Shown here: in pieces, positions 45,348 to 58,096 of the stretch
Layout: each line of letters opens with the position of its first letter
Position numbering within the stretch: the first letter of the stretch is position 1
Assembly (NCBI GenBank): GCA_963853835.1
Contig: OY970820.1
Span: 78,612,909-78,676,908, forward strand
Reading direction: 5' to 3'
From: Calendula officinalis
Taxonomy: Eukaryota; Streptophyta; Magnoliopsida; Asterales; Asteraceae
Length of the DNA stretch: 64,000 nt
Notes under the pieces: generated by a model
Database searches by the model: none
Told to the model about the DNA's origin: nothing
Seen by the model: only the letters and a program-made list of their open reading frames with translations
Program-made: the position numbers and the translations under genes

Positions 45348-46934
45348 AGGGGTATACAAGTTTGAACCTTAAGAAACGGCACACTTAATAGCCGTCTGTT
45401 AAATGTCGAACATGTTTTGCAGCCGTTGGATGCATTTTATTGACTGCATAAATATTTTTTATTTTTATTTATTTTTGCATCAAGTAGTTTTAAGTGTCAA
45501 TATTTTGACCAAATGACTATTTGACATATTCAAAACAACATGAAATGTAGCTTGTTGGGTCGTAGCCCACAACTAAATTTAAATTTTTGGCTACTACATA
45601 TCCTACGTTGGAAAAGTTAAGAATCAAATATCAACTTATAACCACGTGAATTACTTACGGTATGACTAATTGGTTTTAAAGTAGAACATCAAGTGGATTT
45701 TATTGGTGAGCATCGTAAATTCGTAATGGACTAAGTAGCGGTTCTAAATAATCGAATATCTGAAATTGACCCATGGTATGAACTAATGTTGGGTATATTG
45801 AAGTTAAACTAAGTGAATTTCATTGGTTTACGATTCTAAATTAACTGAATTTATATGGTTTTAGGATCAGTTTTTGGTTAAACATTGCTCGTGTATCGGG
45901 TCTCAAAACTAGGTACAAACAAGGCCGGCTCAATGGGCTGGGCAAGTTGGGCGATCGCCCTGGGTCCTCAAACGTCAAAGGGCCCCCTTATTTTAGTAGT
46001 TCTTTATATATTTAGCCAAAAAAAAAAAAAAACATACCTTGCTAGAAAGACCCAAATTTAACCCAAAAGGCCAAAAATGCAAGTTTATTTAAAGTTTTAT
46101 TTAGTTGTTATTTTTATGTATTATGATTCAGAGCATATTAGGGTCCTCATTTTATATTTAGTCTCGGGCCCCGAATCAACTTGAGACGCCCTAGGTACAA
46201 AGTTACAAGTATTTTCCGTGTATCAGTGTATGTGCAAATTTAACACAAACACATACACATTTCTATTTTATTCTTATTTTTGTCAAGTTAAGGTATCAAA
46301 GTGGTTTTTTGATACTTTTTATAATGTTTTTGTACATGCATGTATTCTGGACAGTTTGGCATACGTTAACAATTTTTTAATGAAAAACTATATTATTTTC
46401 TACTGAATCTTCATACTTCATCTTTCTACCTATAAAATTATTGACTGGGGGGATCCACTAATTCTATTTCTTAATCACATACTTTGATTTAGATACTTGT
46501 ATTGATCAAATAAGTATAACGATTTAGATTGGTGTCAACCGTCACACACGCATGCCGATCATCTTCTTTTTGTCAAATTAGCTGACATTACAACTGAAAC
46601 TCACTGACACACGCATGTCAACAATAACTCGTTTCTTCAGTTTTTAATGTCCCATCATTATTAAATATACATACAAAATATCAAATACACTATTAAATAC
46701 CTTTTGGCCCCAACTGAAAAACCGGAGCACCATGCCAATGGTTTGAGAAAACTGACGGGCTTCGGTTTTCAACTGAAGTGCCCGTTGAGTCGTTGACACC
46801 ATTCTTGGCAGGAAGCAATACATTTTTATTTTATTTTATTTTATTGTAATGATGATGACCGATGATTAGCGTTAAAATTTGTTAGTGCGAAACGGATTGA
46901 AATTAAATTGTTGGACCAAAAATGAAGGCAGATC
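45348..46934. other. Intergenic spacer, upstream of actin gene
   Basis: AT-rich with no recognised gene. A GC-richer repeat-like block at about 45920-46195 (starts AAGGCCGGCTCAATGGGCTG, ends GAGACGCCCTAGGTAC) looks like an old transposon fragment. (TTTTA)n lies at about 46827-46845. Confidence 0.4.
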
Positions 46935-47736
46935 TTGAAATCAGGCATTGTTGTCTATACACACACACACCACCACCCGATTTTAATAAATAAAATCTCG
47001 AGTGAACGGGTTGTCGTCCACATCATCCGATTTTCCTTCCATCATTTACCCACCAAATTACGCCTGTTTTTATACCAACCCACCTCCCTTCTTTCTTCCA
47101 ATTCAATTCTATCGATCAATCACTCCATTTCAATCTCAACGGTTAGTGTTCTTCAACCCATTCCTATCTTATTTGCTCAATGTGTGTTTTCGATTCTGTC
47201 ATAAATATATGTATTGTTACAATGTAATAAGTTTTGATTCTTTTGACCCATGAATCCCTAATTCCTTGTTTTCGTGTGATTATGCATAGTTACATTAAAT
47301 TATCATGCAAATGCAAACTTTCTTTTTTGATTAATTACTTTTCAATAACCCAGCTGCATTGCAATTATAATGCCCAAATTTCGAGAAGAACATCCTATTT
47401 TAACATCCATGGACGTTTGTATGATGAAAATTGATTCCCATTTAACCATTGACCTATTTTTATCTCTCAATTTGTGTCGTTCATCTAAGATTTGATTTGA
47501 TTTGTTTTAGTGAAAAAATGATATTCTGCCATGTTGCATGCAATCTTGATGATATTTAAAGCAGATTAGGATGTAGAATTACCAAAATTATTGATTTTTG
47601 CTATGCACAAATACAATTAGTCACAGATACTTAATATTATAATTACAATAAGTTAGAGTTCACACATTAAAGCACGTTTTATACGTCGGTGAGTTTGCTT
47701 CAGATAATGTTGATATTTCCCTACAGAAATTAAAAG

Positions 47737-49509
47737 ATGGGCGATTCAGAAGATATTCAACCCCTTGTTTGCGATAATGGAACTGGAATGGTCAAGGTAT
47801 TTGATTATTCCCCTGTTTTAACTAATAATCTAAAGGGTTCAACTTTTTCTCGTTTAATAGTCAATCGGGTGATTGGGCTAATTTTCATCTCTATCAGAAT
47901 AAAAGAAAACTAGCTAATTAGGAAATTGATCAAACAGGTAATCGGGTTAATTTTCATCTCTATCAGAATAAAAGAAAACTAGCTAATTAGGAAATCGGTC
48001 AAACGGGTCAAATATGTCAAACCTTGCCAACATGTATCACAATGCATAAAATTTCCGAAATCATCTTCCAAACAAAAATTGATTACTACTGAAATATTAC
48101 AGCATTATTACTAATCGTATACTGATAACTTACTAAAAAATTTAAAAATTTAAAAATCCTACTTGAACATGTTTAGACCGTACCCAACATGGACAACCAA
48201 CCCATTTTATACGTTTCTTGAAAAAAAAAAGTTGGAGGAATCTCGAACCCTTGTTTATATATTTTCAGGCTGGATTTGCTGGAGACGATGCCCCACGAGC
48301 CGTATTTCCCAGCATAGTGGGTCGCCCCCGTCACACTGGGGTCATGGTTGGCATGGGTCAAAAAGACGCATACGTTGGTGACGAAGCCCAATCAAAAAGA
48401 GGTATTTTAACCCTAAAATACCCAATTGAGCACGGAATTGTGAATAATTGGGATGATATGGAGAAGATTTGGCATCACACGTTTTACAACGAGTTGCGTG
48501 TGGCCCCCGAAGAACACCCGGTTCTTTTAACAGAAGCACCACTTAATCCAAAAGCTAACCGTGAAAAGATGACTCAGATTATGTTTGAGACGTTTAATGC
48601 TCCTGCTATGTATGTTGCAATTCAGGCTGTTCTTTCACTCTATGCTAGTGGCCGTACAACTGGTTAGTAATTTTAAAAGATAATTTTGTTATTAACCAAA
48701 TAAAAAAAAATTGGCTTACTTTTGCTATTTGTGTAGGTATTGTGCTGGACTCGGGAGATGGTGTGAGTCATACGGTCCCCATTTACGAAGGGTACGCTCT
48801 CCCGCACGCCATCCTACGTTTGGATCTCGCGGGCCGTGATTTAACTGACGCATTAATGAAGATTCTGACGGAACGAGGTTACTCATTCACCACATCTGCT
48901 GAACGGGAAATCGTTCGAGATATGAAAGAGAAACTGGCATATATCGCACTCGATTTTGAACAAGAAATGGAAACCTCTAAAACTAGCTCTGGAGTGGAGA
49001 AAAGCTATGAGCTGCCCGACGGGCAGGTGATCACAATTGGGGCAGAGCGGTTCAGGTGCCCGGAAGTCCTGTTCCAACCATCGATGATCGGGATGGAAGC
49101 TGCGGGTATTCACGAGACTACTTATAATTCGATAATGAAGTGTGACGTGGATATTAGGAAGGATTTGTATGGGAACATTGTTCTTAGTGGTGGGACCACT
49201 ATGTTCCCTGGTATTGCTGATAGGATGAGTAAGGAAATTACCGCTTTAGCCCCGAGTAGCATGAAGATTAAGGTTGTTGCTCCACCTGAAAGGAAATACA
49301 GTGTCTGGATTGGAGGGTCGATTTTGGCATCTCTATCCACTTTCCAACAGGCGAGTTTTATTTATTTATTATTTAATTATTTCCTTGAAAAGTTTTCTAT
49401 AACTAAACACGGCTTGATGTTTTTATGAATGTGATTGGTGCAGATGTGGATTGCGAAGGCGGAATATGATGAATCTGGGCCGTCGATTGTGCACAGGAAA
49501 TGTTTCTAA
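47737..49509 (+). CDS. ACT: Actin
   Basis: Cytoskeletal ATPase that polymerises into filaments. Four coding exons: 47737-47796, 48269-48662, 48737-49350, 49444-49509, giving 377 residues, the standard plant length. Recognisable segments: [20 protein letters not shown] (phosphate loop 1, split by intron 1 at codon 20 as in other plant actins), [20 protein letters not shown] (phosphate loop 2), [14 protein letters not shown], and the C-terminal IVHRKCF. A leader intron is likely in the 5'UTR (donor CAACG/GTTAGT at 47142, acceptor CTACAG at 47721-47726), typical of plant actin genes. The third coding intron starts with GC (CAACAG/GCGAGT), not GT. No lesion is seen. Which actin isoform this is cannot be decided from sequence inspection. 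Confidence 0.98.
47874..48008. repeat. Tandem duplication in actin intron 1
   Basis: A unit of about 70 bp containing TTTTCATCTCTATCAGAATA and AAACTAGCTAATTAGGAAAT occurs twice head to tail with very few changes, inside the first coding intron. Confidence 0.85.
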
Positions 49510-50511
49510 ACGCGAGAAAACAAGTAAAAAAGAAGAATTGGTATTTACTATTCAGGAGACGTTGCGTTCTAGTTATCTCCATTCATTTGGATTTTTTATC
49601 AGGAGATTGAGCATGAGGTTGTTTCCCGGAATAATATTTTAAAAAATATTTCAAGTAGTTATAACTAGCTTTTGTTGAGTTAAATTTGTCAATCAACATA
49701 TTGTTGTGTTTTTTGTTTGAATAATGTTCGAACACGCTGTAAGGGGTTTGTTTTTTATGAATGAATTACTATCGGTTTACTATAATGCTATTGGTGTATA
49801 TCTTGTAGAACAGTGACACTGAAAAGAGAATAAACATAGTCGGTTGGTTATCGAGTTATGTTTGAGATCATTAACGTTTTACATGTGTAATCACACAAGA
49901 CAGATCTAATCACGAATTTACAGCCTAAATATCTCACGTTTGATGCTCATAAAGTTGAATAGAAAGAGAGAAATGGCATTGATACTACTTGTGCTTACTT
50001 ATTTTCTTATTTACTTGATCGACATAATTGTCAAAATCAAATGATGATATAAGTAAAGAGTTACACATATGATCTTGTGGTGAGTATCAGTCATCAGTAC
50101 AATTTCTTTTTACGAGAAATAATATTGTTTCCATTAAAATCTTACTAGTAATCTTGATCAGTACAACTATACTAACGTTTAAATCAGAAAATGATATTAA
50201 AGGAAATAATTAGTAGATTATATATGTCAATAGCTGAAATGATAGAAGTTGAAAAAATTTAATAAAGAGATATATATTTTTTTTCCTTTTTTCAGTTTTA
50301 TGATCTATTGAATTATTATAGCAAACGGACCATAAACTAGATAATAATGATACGAAGAAGATCCACCTCGAACACCCATCAACCCCACCTTCCTCCCATC
50401 CTTCTCTCTCATCAAATCTCAAATCTTTCTAGAGAGAGACAGCTCGATACCACCTCAAAATCAGAAACCCATACTATAACTTTCATCGATTTCTTGATTT
50501 CATAACCAAAA
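49510..50511. other. Actin 3' region and LUX-like upstream region
   Basis: Actin 3'UTR is likely to about 49800. Promoter and 5'UTR of the next gene occupy about 50280-50511, with a TC-rich leader (TCCTTCTCTCTCATC). No further gene is seen. Confidence 0.5.
50349..50354 (+). promoter_or_regulatory. Candidate LUX binding site (GATACG)
   Basis: GATACG matches the LUX core GATWCG and lies about 160 bp upstream of the LUX-like ATG. LUX is known to bind its own promoter in Arabidopsis. A six-base match can occur by chance. Confidence 0.3.
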
Positions 50512-51291
50512 ATGAGAGAAAATGAATCTAATTGGTTTTCGAAATGGGAAGAACAGCTCCCAAAACCAGAAGAACTTATACCCTTATCTCAAACCCTAAT
50601 TACACCTGATCTTGCAATCGCTTTCGAAATCGGTACTTCTCACAATCAAAACCACCACCAACAGCCGCCGTCAATTTCAACTCCGTCGTCTCAACCCAAT
50701 TCCGGCGAATTCGATTCATCTGAGCTCGCCGGTGATGAACCAGCTCGAACCCTAAAACGTCCTCGATTAGTCTGGACTCCACAACTTCACAAACGATTTG
50801 TCGACGCTGTTGCTCATTTGGGGATAAAACAAGCTGTCCCTAAAACCATAATGCAACTCATGAGTGTTGACGGGTTGACTCGCGAAAACGTCGCGAGTCA
50901 TTTGCAGAAATATAGGCTTTATTTGAAACGTATGCAGGGTAACGGCGGTGTTGGATTTGGGTCCGGCGGTGATTCTGCCACCGATCATTTGTTCGCGAGT
51001 TCTCCCGTGCCACCTCATTTTCTGCATCAATCTCATCAGAATTCCGATAGTTTCTTGCCGTATATGCCAGCGGCTGTACTTCAACAACAGCATCACCACC
51101 AGCAGATGGCGGCCGTCTCCAGGCATCATCAGCATTCTCTTCATCGACATTTTGGGCCGGCAATTTTGACCAGACAGTCAAGTCAACCTGTTCACAGGGT
51201 TGGGACTCCAGTTCATAATTCTTTTGTGGATGACATGGAATCTGGAAAAGAGAAAAAGGCTCTGACTTTATTCCCAGTTGGAGATGATTAA
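50512..51291 (+). CDS. LUX: LUX ARRHYTHMO/PCL1-like GARP MYB transcription factor
   Basis: LUX joins ELF3 and ELF4 in the evening complex that represses clock and growth genes at dusk; the protein is nuclear. A single intron-less frame of 259 residues, as in the family. The N-terminal signature NWFSKWEEQLPKPEELIPLS and TPDLAIAF are typical of the LUX/BOA subgroup. A GARP/MYB-like DNA-binding domain lies at about residues 81-142 (KRPRLVWTPQLHKRFVDAV, then AVPKTIMQLM and SHLQKY). A His/Gln-rich C-terminal part follows, ending in a short acidic tail. It is shorter than Arabidopsis LUX (323) or BOA (298), mainly in low-complexity parts. The start is the first ATG after the TC-rich leader. LUX and BOA cannot be separated by eye. 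Confidence 0.92.
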   Translation: MRENESNWFSKWEEQLPKPEELIPLSQTLITPDLAIAFEIGTSHNQNHHQQPPSISTPSSQPNSGEFDSSELAGDEPARTLKRPRLVWTPQLHKRFVDAVAHLGIKQAVPKTIMQLMSVDGLTRENVASHLQKYRLYLKRMQGNGGVGFGSGGDSATDHLFASSPVPPHFLHQSHQNSDSFLPYMPAAVLQQQHHHQQMAAVSRHHQHSLHRHFGPAILTRQSSQPVHRVGTPVHNSFVDDMESGKEKKALTLFPVGDD

Positions 51292-52718
51292 ATTTGGGTA
51301 ATTCCCTAATCTTTGTTTTCATGAAATGGGGAAATTAGGGTTCTTTTCACATAGTTATTAGTAATTTGATGTATCCTTGGATTCGAATGAGCTTCTAGGT
51401 TGAGTAACTTGAATCATTATCCGTACAGTACACCAAGCTTATTGGAAACGTGTTATTTGGCGGATCTTACTAGCCCTACAGAAAATGAAGGTGCAGCTTC
51501 AAGATATTGAAATGAACTTTATGTTAATTATCAGAAATTTGATTCTACGAACGTTTGATGAGTTCTTGTTCGGGCTATTGTTGATATGAGATGTTTTCTT
51601 TGATGTAATGAGAACGTTGAAATTCGAAATTACATGTGTAGATGTGAAAATATAACCTTTGCTTTACTGTAAATTTCGGGTTTCTTACACTTCCAAACTG
51701 ATCTTCGATTCGATGATATAACTACGATAAAATGTTCAATGCTACTTTTTGCTAATATATATTATTGGTGTGATGCAATGAATCTATCAAATTCGTCAAT
51801 AATGATAAACGAAATCTTTCTAACGTGTCTAATGAGGATCGGAACATTTGTAAAGTAATGTATAAATGTTCATTAAGTAAATGGTCGAGTGAATGTAGTC
51901 ATTACTAAAACCTAATGGATTTTACAAGTTCTTGTATATTTAAATAGAGATTTACACTAGTATTGAAAACAAGAATGTGATTACATTGTTTAGATCCCTC
52001 ACAACTGACGCCATCGGTTTTTACCAAATCAGAACTACGTTAGTTCACACTCCAATTGACATAATCATGGTAACAATATATCTTCTTTTCAATTTTTTTG
52101 GGCCGCCATTATAAAATACACACAAAAAAAATAAATCAAATATCCTATAAAATTGACATGGGCCCCACCTCACACTCGTCTCTACCTCTTTGTTCAACCG
52201 ACGAGTTGCAGGCGACTTGTGGTGCTAACGTGTGATGCTCCAACCAATGCATTCGGCTTATGTCGTTGGCACCGGTCTTAGGCATGTGTAAATTAGACCG
52301 AGAACCAGCTTGTCGGCTTCTTGGTTCTAATTTTCATGTAAAAGCGGTTCTCAATCTGGTTCAATTCATACCAAAATTGATTTCTTTTGGAAAACAATGG
52401 ATGTTATCCTGTCTATCTAATTTTCTCTATTCGGTTCGGTTATTGAAGCGTTCACATATCTAACATTGTTTGTAAGACTCTCAAAACAATCATAACTCAT
52501 TACATCACCAAGTCCCTATATTACATGGTTATAACTTAAAATGAACTCAATTTCCATGATCACATAACGAATGAATCACTGAAATTCGTTCTGCAAAAAT
52601 TACTATGAACAAAAGAATTGACAATGGGGTTTGCGGTATACATAAACTAACACTAAAGTATAAATTATAAACTATCAAGTTAAATAATTTAAACCCGTAA
52701 TCAAGGGTTACATCGCCA
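51292..52718. other. Intergenic between LUX-like gene and the methyltransferase locus
   Basis: LUX 3'UTR is likely to about 51700; the rest is AT-rich and non-coding. Nothing else is recognised. Confidence 0.5.
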
Positions 52719-53950
52719 TTAAACGATCGCCCAAAATTTCTTTTGGCAAATTAAAATCTGCTCTGATACCCCTTGTTGGTTTTCCAGTACATGCGAAGAA
52801 ACATCCCAAAGGAATTTCGGTGCAAGATCCCTTATTCTTGATATAATAACTTCATCGTCTCTAATAATGACAAAACCCTACATAAACAAGGGGGTAAATA
52901 GGTCATTTTAACATAAACAAAAAAAAAACGTAATTAAACGTTCAACAAACATCATTAAAAAAACATTACCTGAGGTCGTACAAGACGATCCATTTCTAGT
53001 ATAATATCTTCTATTAAACAACCATCACCGTGTTTTTTGTAATGTGAGAATAGATAATTTGCATGCAACAAATCATACGTTCGTGGATAAGACGAAAACG
53101 GCTCACACCTAGTAAAAATGTAAACGCGTTTTACAGTTATCCTTTTAACCAAACATGGTGGTTAGATTTAGTTATTTATCATGACTTACCAATCATGAAA
53201 AGAGCCAATTAGGCCTCGGGCATAAATAGCAGATAATGTATCGTTCATTGTTGCAGGAACTACATTCATGACCCAAACGGGCCAAGTACTAAAAGCAACT
53301 GCAAACCCACCATAAAGGGCATTCATGTCCATAACATTTCTGACAGATGCCTCGTCAGCATTCATTAACCGCCAATAATGACGAACTTGATCTTGCCAGT
53401 AGAGTGAATCCTTGAGAAACATTTCTTGAGTGATGCCTGCACCCAGCACATTTTGAAATCTAATTACGTGATATTAAATAATTAGAATCAGATAATCAAT
53501 TGTAATATAAGAGGTTTTAGAAAAGGACATTTTTGTGAAATAATATCAGTTTAGAAGTCGATATAACTATGTTAAATTGTTCGAGCAACGATTGTCAAAC
53601 ACGAAGATTTAGGCAACGTCAACCTTGGATCTCCTGTTATCACAGTGCAAACCCAACAAGTTCTTAGCGAACCTAGGGTGATCGAGGTTGAGTGCGAAAG
53701 TGAAAGTAAGAGTGTGTGAACTCTGTGTTGTTATTCTTTTTTTGAATCTCTCTCAGTGTGTGTTGACCATGAGTTAGGTCATGTATTTATATGGCCCGTC
53801 TCAGTATATGGAACGTTGGCCCATCATGATTGCAATAAAGCGATCATGAAGCGCCATTATGACATGATCGTGTAACGCCTGCAATAAAGCAGTCATGAAG
53901 CGCCATTATGACGGGCAATAAGGTACGCGCTTCTGGCCATCCTGACAGGA

Positions 53951-54113
53951 CCGGACAGGCGGTCATGACTTTGACAGGTGGTGATGACCTGACCGGACGG
54001 GCGGTCATTACTTTGACAGACGGTGACTTTGACAGGTGGTGATGACCTGACCGGACGGGCGGTCATTACTTTGACAGACGGTGACTTTGACAGACGGTGA
54101 CTTTGACAGGCGG
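53951..54113. repeat. GC-rich tandem repeats in intron 4 of the methyltransferase locus
   Basis: A 58-bp unit starting GGTGGTGATGACCTGACCGG occurs twice in tandem (about 53976 and 54034). Shorter GACAGACGGTGACTTT units expand at the right end. It sits in a larger GC-rich inserted block (about 53580-54230) that may be a transposon. Confidence 0.8.
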
Positions 54114-54256
54114 GCGGTAAGCGATACTTTGGCCGATCCGAACGTGGGCCGTTAGTAATTGTGACTGGACTCTTGAACATAAGAGCCCATCGTTATTTAG
54201 GTTTTGGGGAATTAGCCTATATATACATAGGTAATACTACTAACCTTATCATAAAT

Positions 54257-54622
54257 AAAGGTCAAAATACATTTTAGTACTCTGAACTTGACTAACTAGA
54301 TCTTCTACTACCTTGAATTGTTAAAGGTGCAGTCTGGTACCCTGAGCTTGACAAAATGGTCGATTTAGTACCCTGACTCATTAATTTGATAGCGTTTTCT
54401 TACTTGACTTATTTCCGTTGGAACTTTTAACGGACTAAAAAGTATACGTTCATCTCAATATATTGATATTAGAAGCAGATCACTTGAGAAATCAAGACCA
54501 AATTAGTGAGCTATGATACTAAATCGACCATTTTGTCAAGTTCAATGTACCATTTTGCACCTTTAATAGTTCAGGGTAGCCAACAAAGTTTAGGGTATTA
54601 AATGCATTTTAGCCTTAAATAA
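54257..54622. mobile_element. MITE-like element in intron 4 of the methyltransferase locus
   Basis: Inverted ends, AAAGGTCAAAATACATTTTA on the left and TAAATGCATTTTAGCCTTAA on the right, enclose about 360 bp. Internal halves also pair (GACAAAATGGTCGATTTAGT against ACTAAATCGACCATTTTGTC). Non-coding. Confidence 0.75.
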
Positions 54623-56660
54623 AAGGGTAAATAAGTAATTATATTTTACCCTCACAAAATCAATTTTGTTGTGAGTCTCACGAAACTAATTACTCACATT
54701 TAAATAATCATATAATTATACGCAATTAAAAAGATCATTAATGAAAACAAACCTATATCATTAAGACTTTCTAAATACACGGAAACACGGTGCGGGTAAG
54801 GAGGTAGTTTCGGGTACTCAGAGCCCATTTTAACAGCTGTCACACAATTTCTCAACGGTGTTTTCCATGACGGTTTATGATCATCAACAGAATCACAAAT
54901 TTGTACAAGTGTTTGTTCTGCATTGTTTTGAAGACAAGATTGAGTAACATCTTTTATCCAAATTGCAGTTTGGATTTTGCGTGCAATAAGTTTCCAACAC
55001 ATTGCAGAAGTTATATTCACCAATTTCTCCCAAATTAATGGGAAGTATTTATCTTTTCTATAAGCTGGCGGAGCTGAATATACAAAATAACCGTTCGGTC
55101 GAAGAAGCCGGTTTATTTCTTTTAAAAGAATTCCATCTGCAATGATCATTCATAAAATCAAATTATTCAAATAAAAATATGAATAAGTTGCGCAATGTTT
55201 TGTTTTTAAGGGAAAACTACGTTTGGGGGTAACATACTATTTCTTTTCTCTGATTTTAGGATCCTACTACCACAAACTAAACTAAGGTAGCATTTACAGA
55301 AAAAAAATCCAAAATTATTGATTTTAACAAGTCAGAACTCCATTATAGTCCATGTCATTTGTCTATGTGACTGTTTATGGTTTACCCGTCTTCCACATGT
55401 ACACATTATTTAGCATAATATATGAAATTACGCATCTCCATAAATTATGGATTTTAACCAATTAAAACCCCATGATGTGTATACGTGGACACATACTTTT
55501 GGATATTTCCTGGTAAACGTTACCCTAATTGAATATTTGGGGTAGTACAATCCTAAAATTAGAGAAAAATATAGCATGCTACACAATTTGAGAGAACAAG
55601 CATAGTATTTCACCTAAAAATGCAATTTTTCCTTTTCTAAAAAATAGAGTTTTAATTCAATTATTACCGTTTTCATGCCAATCAACACGACACCTTGAAC
55701 AATGAACCATTTCAAATGAGTTACTTGGGTATGGTAATTGTTTTGTAGCTAAAGCAGATATCATAGCACCGATTCCACGTTCTAAAGCAAATTGAATTTG
55801 ATTTTCATGTCCATCTTTTGGAGCAAATGACATGGTTTTTATATTTAATTCTAAAAGATATGCAGAGAAACTAGCAACCCCACAACCAACATCAAGAACT
55901 TGGTAAATCCCAGATGTACGAAGATCACCCGTCTCGTTGGTAGTCATATTCCCTAATCTGTGCAAAAAAATAAATTCAGTAAATATGTAATTAATTTGAA
56001 AAAAAAAGACAAAAATAATACCTCTCAATATATTCCGTGTTTAAAATGGGTCCCACCGCCTGGAAACCACCACAACTGATGTTTCTCATGTACCCAATTT
56101 TGCCCCCCTTTTACTTGAGAAAGATGTGTATGATTCACATTACTCCTCCATACATAATCTCACCATTTAATTGGTATTTTGTAATCATTTGGTGGAGGTA
56201 TTAAGCAAAATAAACGTGTTTCTAATGGAGGACAATGTCTCTCTAAATCTTGTCGTTTTGTTAGATGGGAGTAATTCTTTGATATATGAAGGATGGTGAC
56301 AAGGAATATGTTCATTGTATTGTATTGGACATATGTTCATCCCAGTTTCTGGAATTACGAGTGGTGTGTATCGATGAGTAAGAATAACTCTATTGCTAAA
56401 TGTAGGATTGCCTGCAAGCATAAAAGAAAAACAAATAGGCATTCTGTTCAAGACACAACATTGATTTAGCCTTCAATTAGTTAGTAAATAATAAGTAGAA
56501 ATCACAAAATGGTACCTAGGGATTCCGAATTGGGGGCAAATTGATCAACATAAAGTGAAGAATTGCGGCCGAAAAAGGTGCCGGTGTAAAAAGAAGCAAT
56601 CATCAGTAGCAGTATAGTTTGCCCTGACTTCAAATCGAAAGCTGATGCAAAGCCACCCAT

Positions 56661-57752
56661 TTGAATTCAGAATAATTTACGAATGAAATTGATTGTCGGA
56701 ATAAACCAAGTTTGAGTTGCGATCTCAATAAGTTTCGGGAAGGATGCAGAGAGTGTGATCAGTTATCGGGATTCATGAGATGTCGGCGGGAGAGATCTGG
56801 TCAGCCACTGTTGTTTGAGAAAGCCTCGAGTAACAGATCTGGTTAAAACTAAAAAATAATATGCTTGCTGACAAACCCGAAGTTATGTTTTCTAGGATTT
56901 CTCTTTTTACAAAGTATAGGGTTCGGATGATTGTATGTAAACCGACACTAAAAATAACTAAGTAAGAGTCGAACGTATTTTGGAATTTTAGGGTTTATCA
57001 AACAAGTCAGTTTGAGTTTATAATTCAAATGAGTCGACCTAACCCAGTTAATTATTAAAACATATTTAAAATAAATATTTATGCTTTAATAGTTTATATT
57101 TAGAAAAAGTGGTCATGTTTGATCCATTTAAATCGTTATATATTTAATCTGTGTAATTAAACAGGTTATATACACTGTGTTCATATTGAAAGTAAACAAA
57201 TTATAATTGAGATATATGATCCATTAGTATAAACAATTTAAATTCATGTGGAATCTTTATGACCCGTTAATCAGCCAACCCGCAAGCTCGGAACCGACAT
57301 GAATTATCACCCATATAACAATGTATCCAATAAGTCTTGGATATACAACATCTAAGAAACAGTTAGTTATCATTTTTTTTACTTTCTGTATAATATTTTT
57401 CTTGTCCTCGTAAATTTTGTTAAGTTTAGCCATTTATGCTACTGTATTATATTTTTCTTGTCCTCATAAATTTTGTTAAGTTTAGCCATTTATGCTACGT
57501 CTATCATGTTGCAACACATCTTTGTTCTTCCCCCCTTCATTAGATGCCGACTGGCCTGCCGGCTTGATGCCTATTGTCGACACTGTGGTCGAGTTATTGA
57601 GTTTAATTGTTTAGTAGATTTGTTTGGGTAAATCTGTTCGAAACAAACTACACTTTTGACTAAAAATAAGTGGATCAAGATGGCTTCGGACCATTGCACT
57701 TGTTGCGTACCTATCTCACCTAAAGCTAGGCGCGAATAGATTGGTTCCTACT
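56661..57752. other. Upstream of methyltransferase locus; contains 60-bp tandem duplication
   Basis: Non-coding. At 57384-57498 a unit containing TTTTCTTGTCCTC and AAATTTTGTTAAGTTTAGCC plus ATTTATGCTAC is repeated head to tail with one or two changes. No gene is recognised. Confidence 0.55.
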
Positions 57753-58096
57753 TCGTTTGAGAGAGCTTATTAATGATGCTTATGAGCTTTTAAGCTTATT
57801 TAAGCTTAATAAGTTTTTGTAAATGTTTGGGAGAGCTTATAAGCTTATTTAAGTGTCTTTAAATAAACTCTTTAGAGGGATATTATTAGCTTATTTAGAA
57901 GCTTTTACATCTTTAACCTCTTATTTCACTAACCTTCTTATTCAAGAGCTTTTACAAATATCCTTTATTAGTAATTTTATAATAAGCTCTTCTAAACACT
58001 TTATTTAATAAAAGCTTATTGATATAATTAAGCTCTTAAGCTTATAAGCTCATAAGCACAAACACTTTTAAATACATTTTCCCAAACATCCCCTAT
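57753..58096. mobile_element. hAT-like MITE rich in AGCTTATAAGCTTA
   Basis: The right end CCCAAACATCCCC and left GTTTGAGAGAGCTTATTA form imperfect inverted ends. The interior is dominated by AGCTTATAAGC-like palindromic words. A related fragment is at 21055-21125. The left boundary is blurred. Confidence 0.5.

Larger units (their letters stand above)
52719..56660 (-). pseudogene. PMT-type (DUF248) putative SAM methyltransferase, broken in exon 2
   Basis: Golgi type II membrane proteins of this family are putative pectin/polysaccharide methyltransferases. Exons (-): 56516-56660 (short cytosolic tail, membrane anchor ILLLMIASFYTGTFFG), 56022-56411, 55668-55957 (SAM motif VLDVGCGVASFSAYLL), 54753-55136 (LLRPNGYFVYSAPPAYRKD), 53190-53436 (VMDMNALYGGFAVAF), 52970-53108, 52719-52877 (ends QKKFWAIV). 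All splice sites are GT-AG and six exons are intact. Exon 2 has three separate problems: an apparent single-base insertion in the T-run at 56255-56258, an in-frame TGA with missing codons after IKW (about 56150-56165), and a small deletion before YIER (about 56030-56040). The rest of exon 2 is still readable (HCPPLETRLFCLIPPPNDYK, then NWVHEKHQLWWFPGGGTHF). It is a recent pseudogene, or a gene with sequence errors in that exon. Confidence 0.85.
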
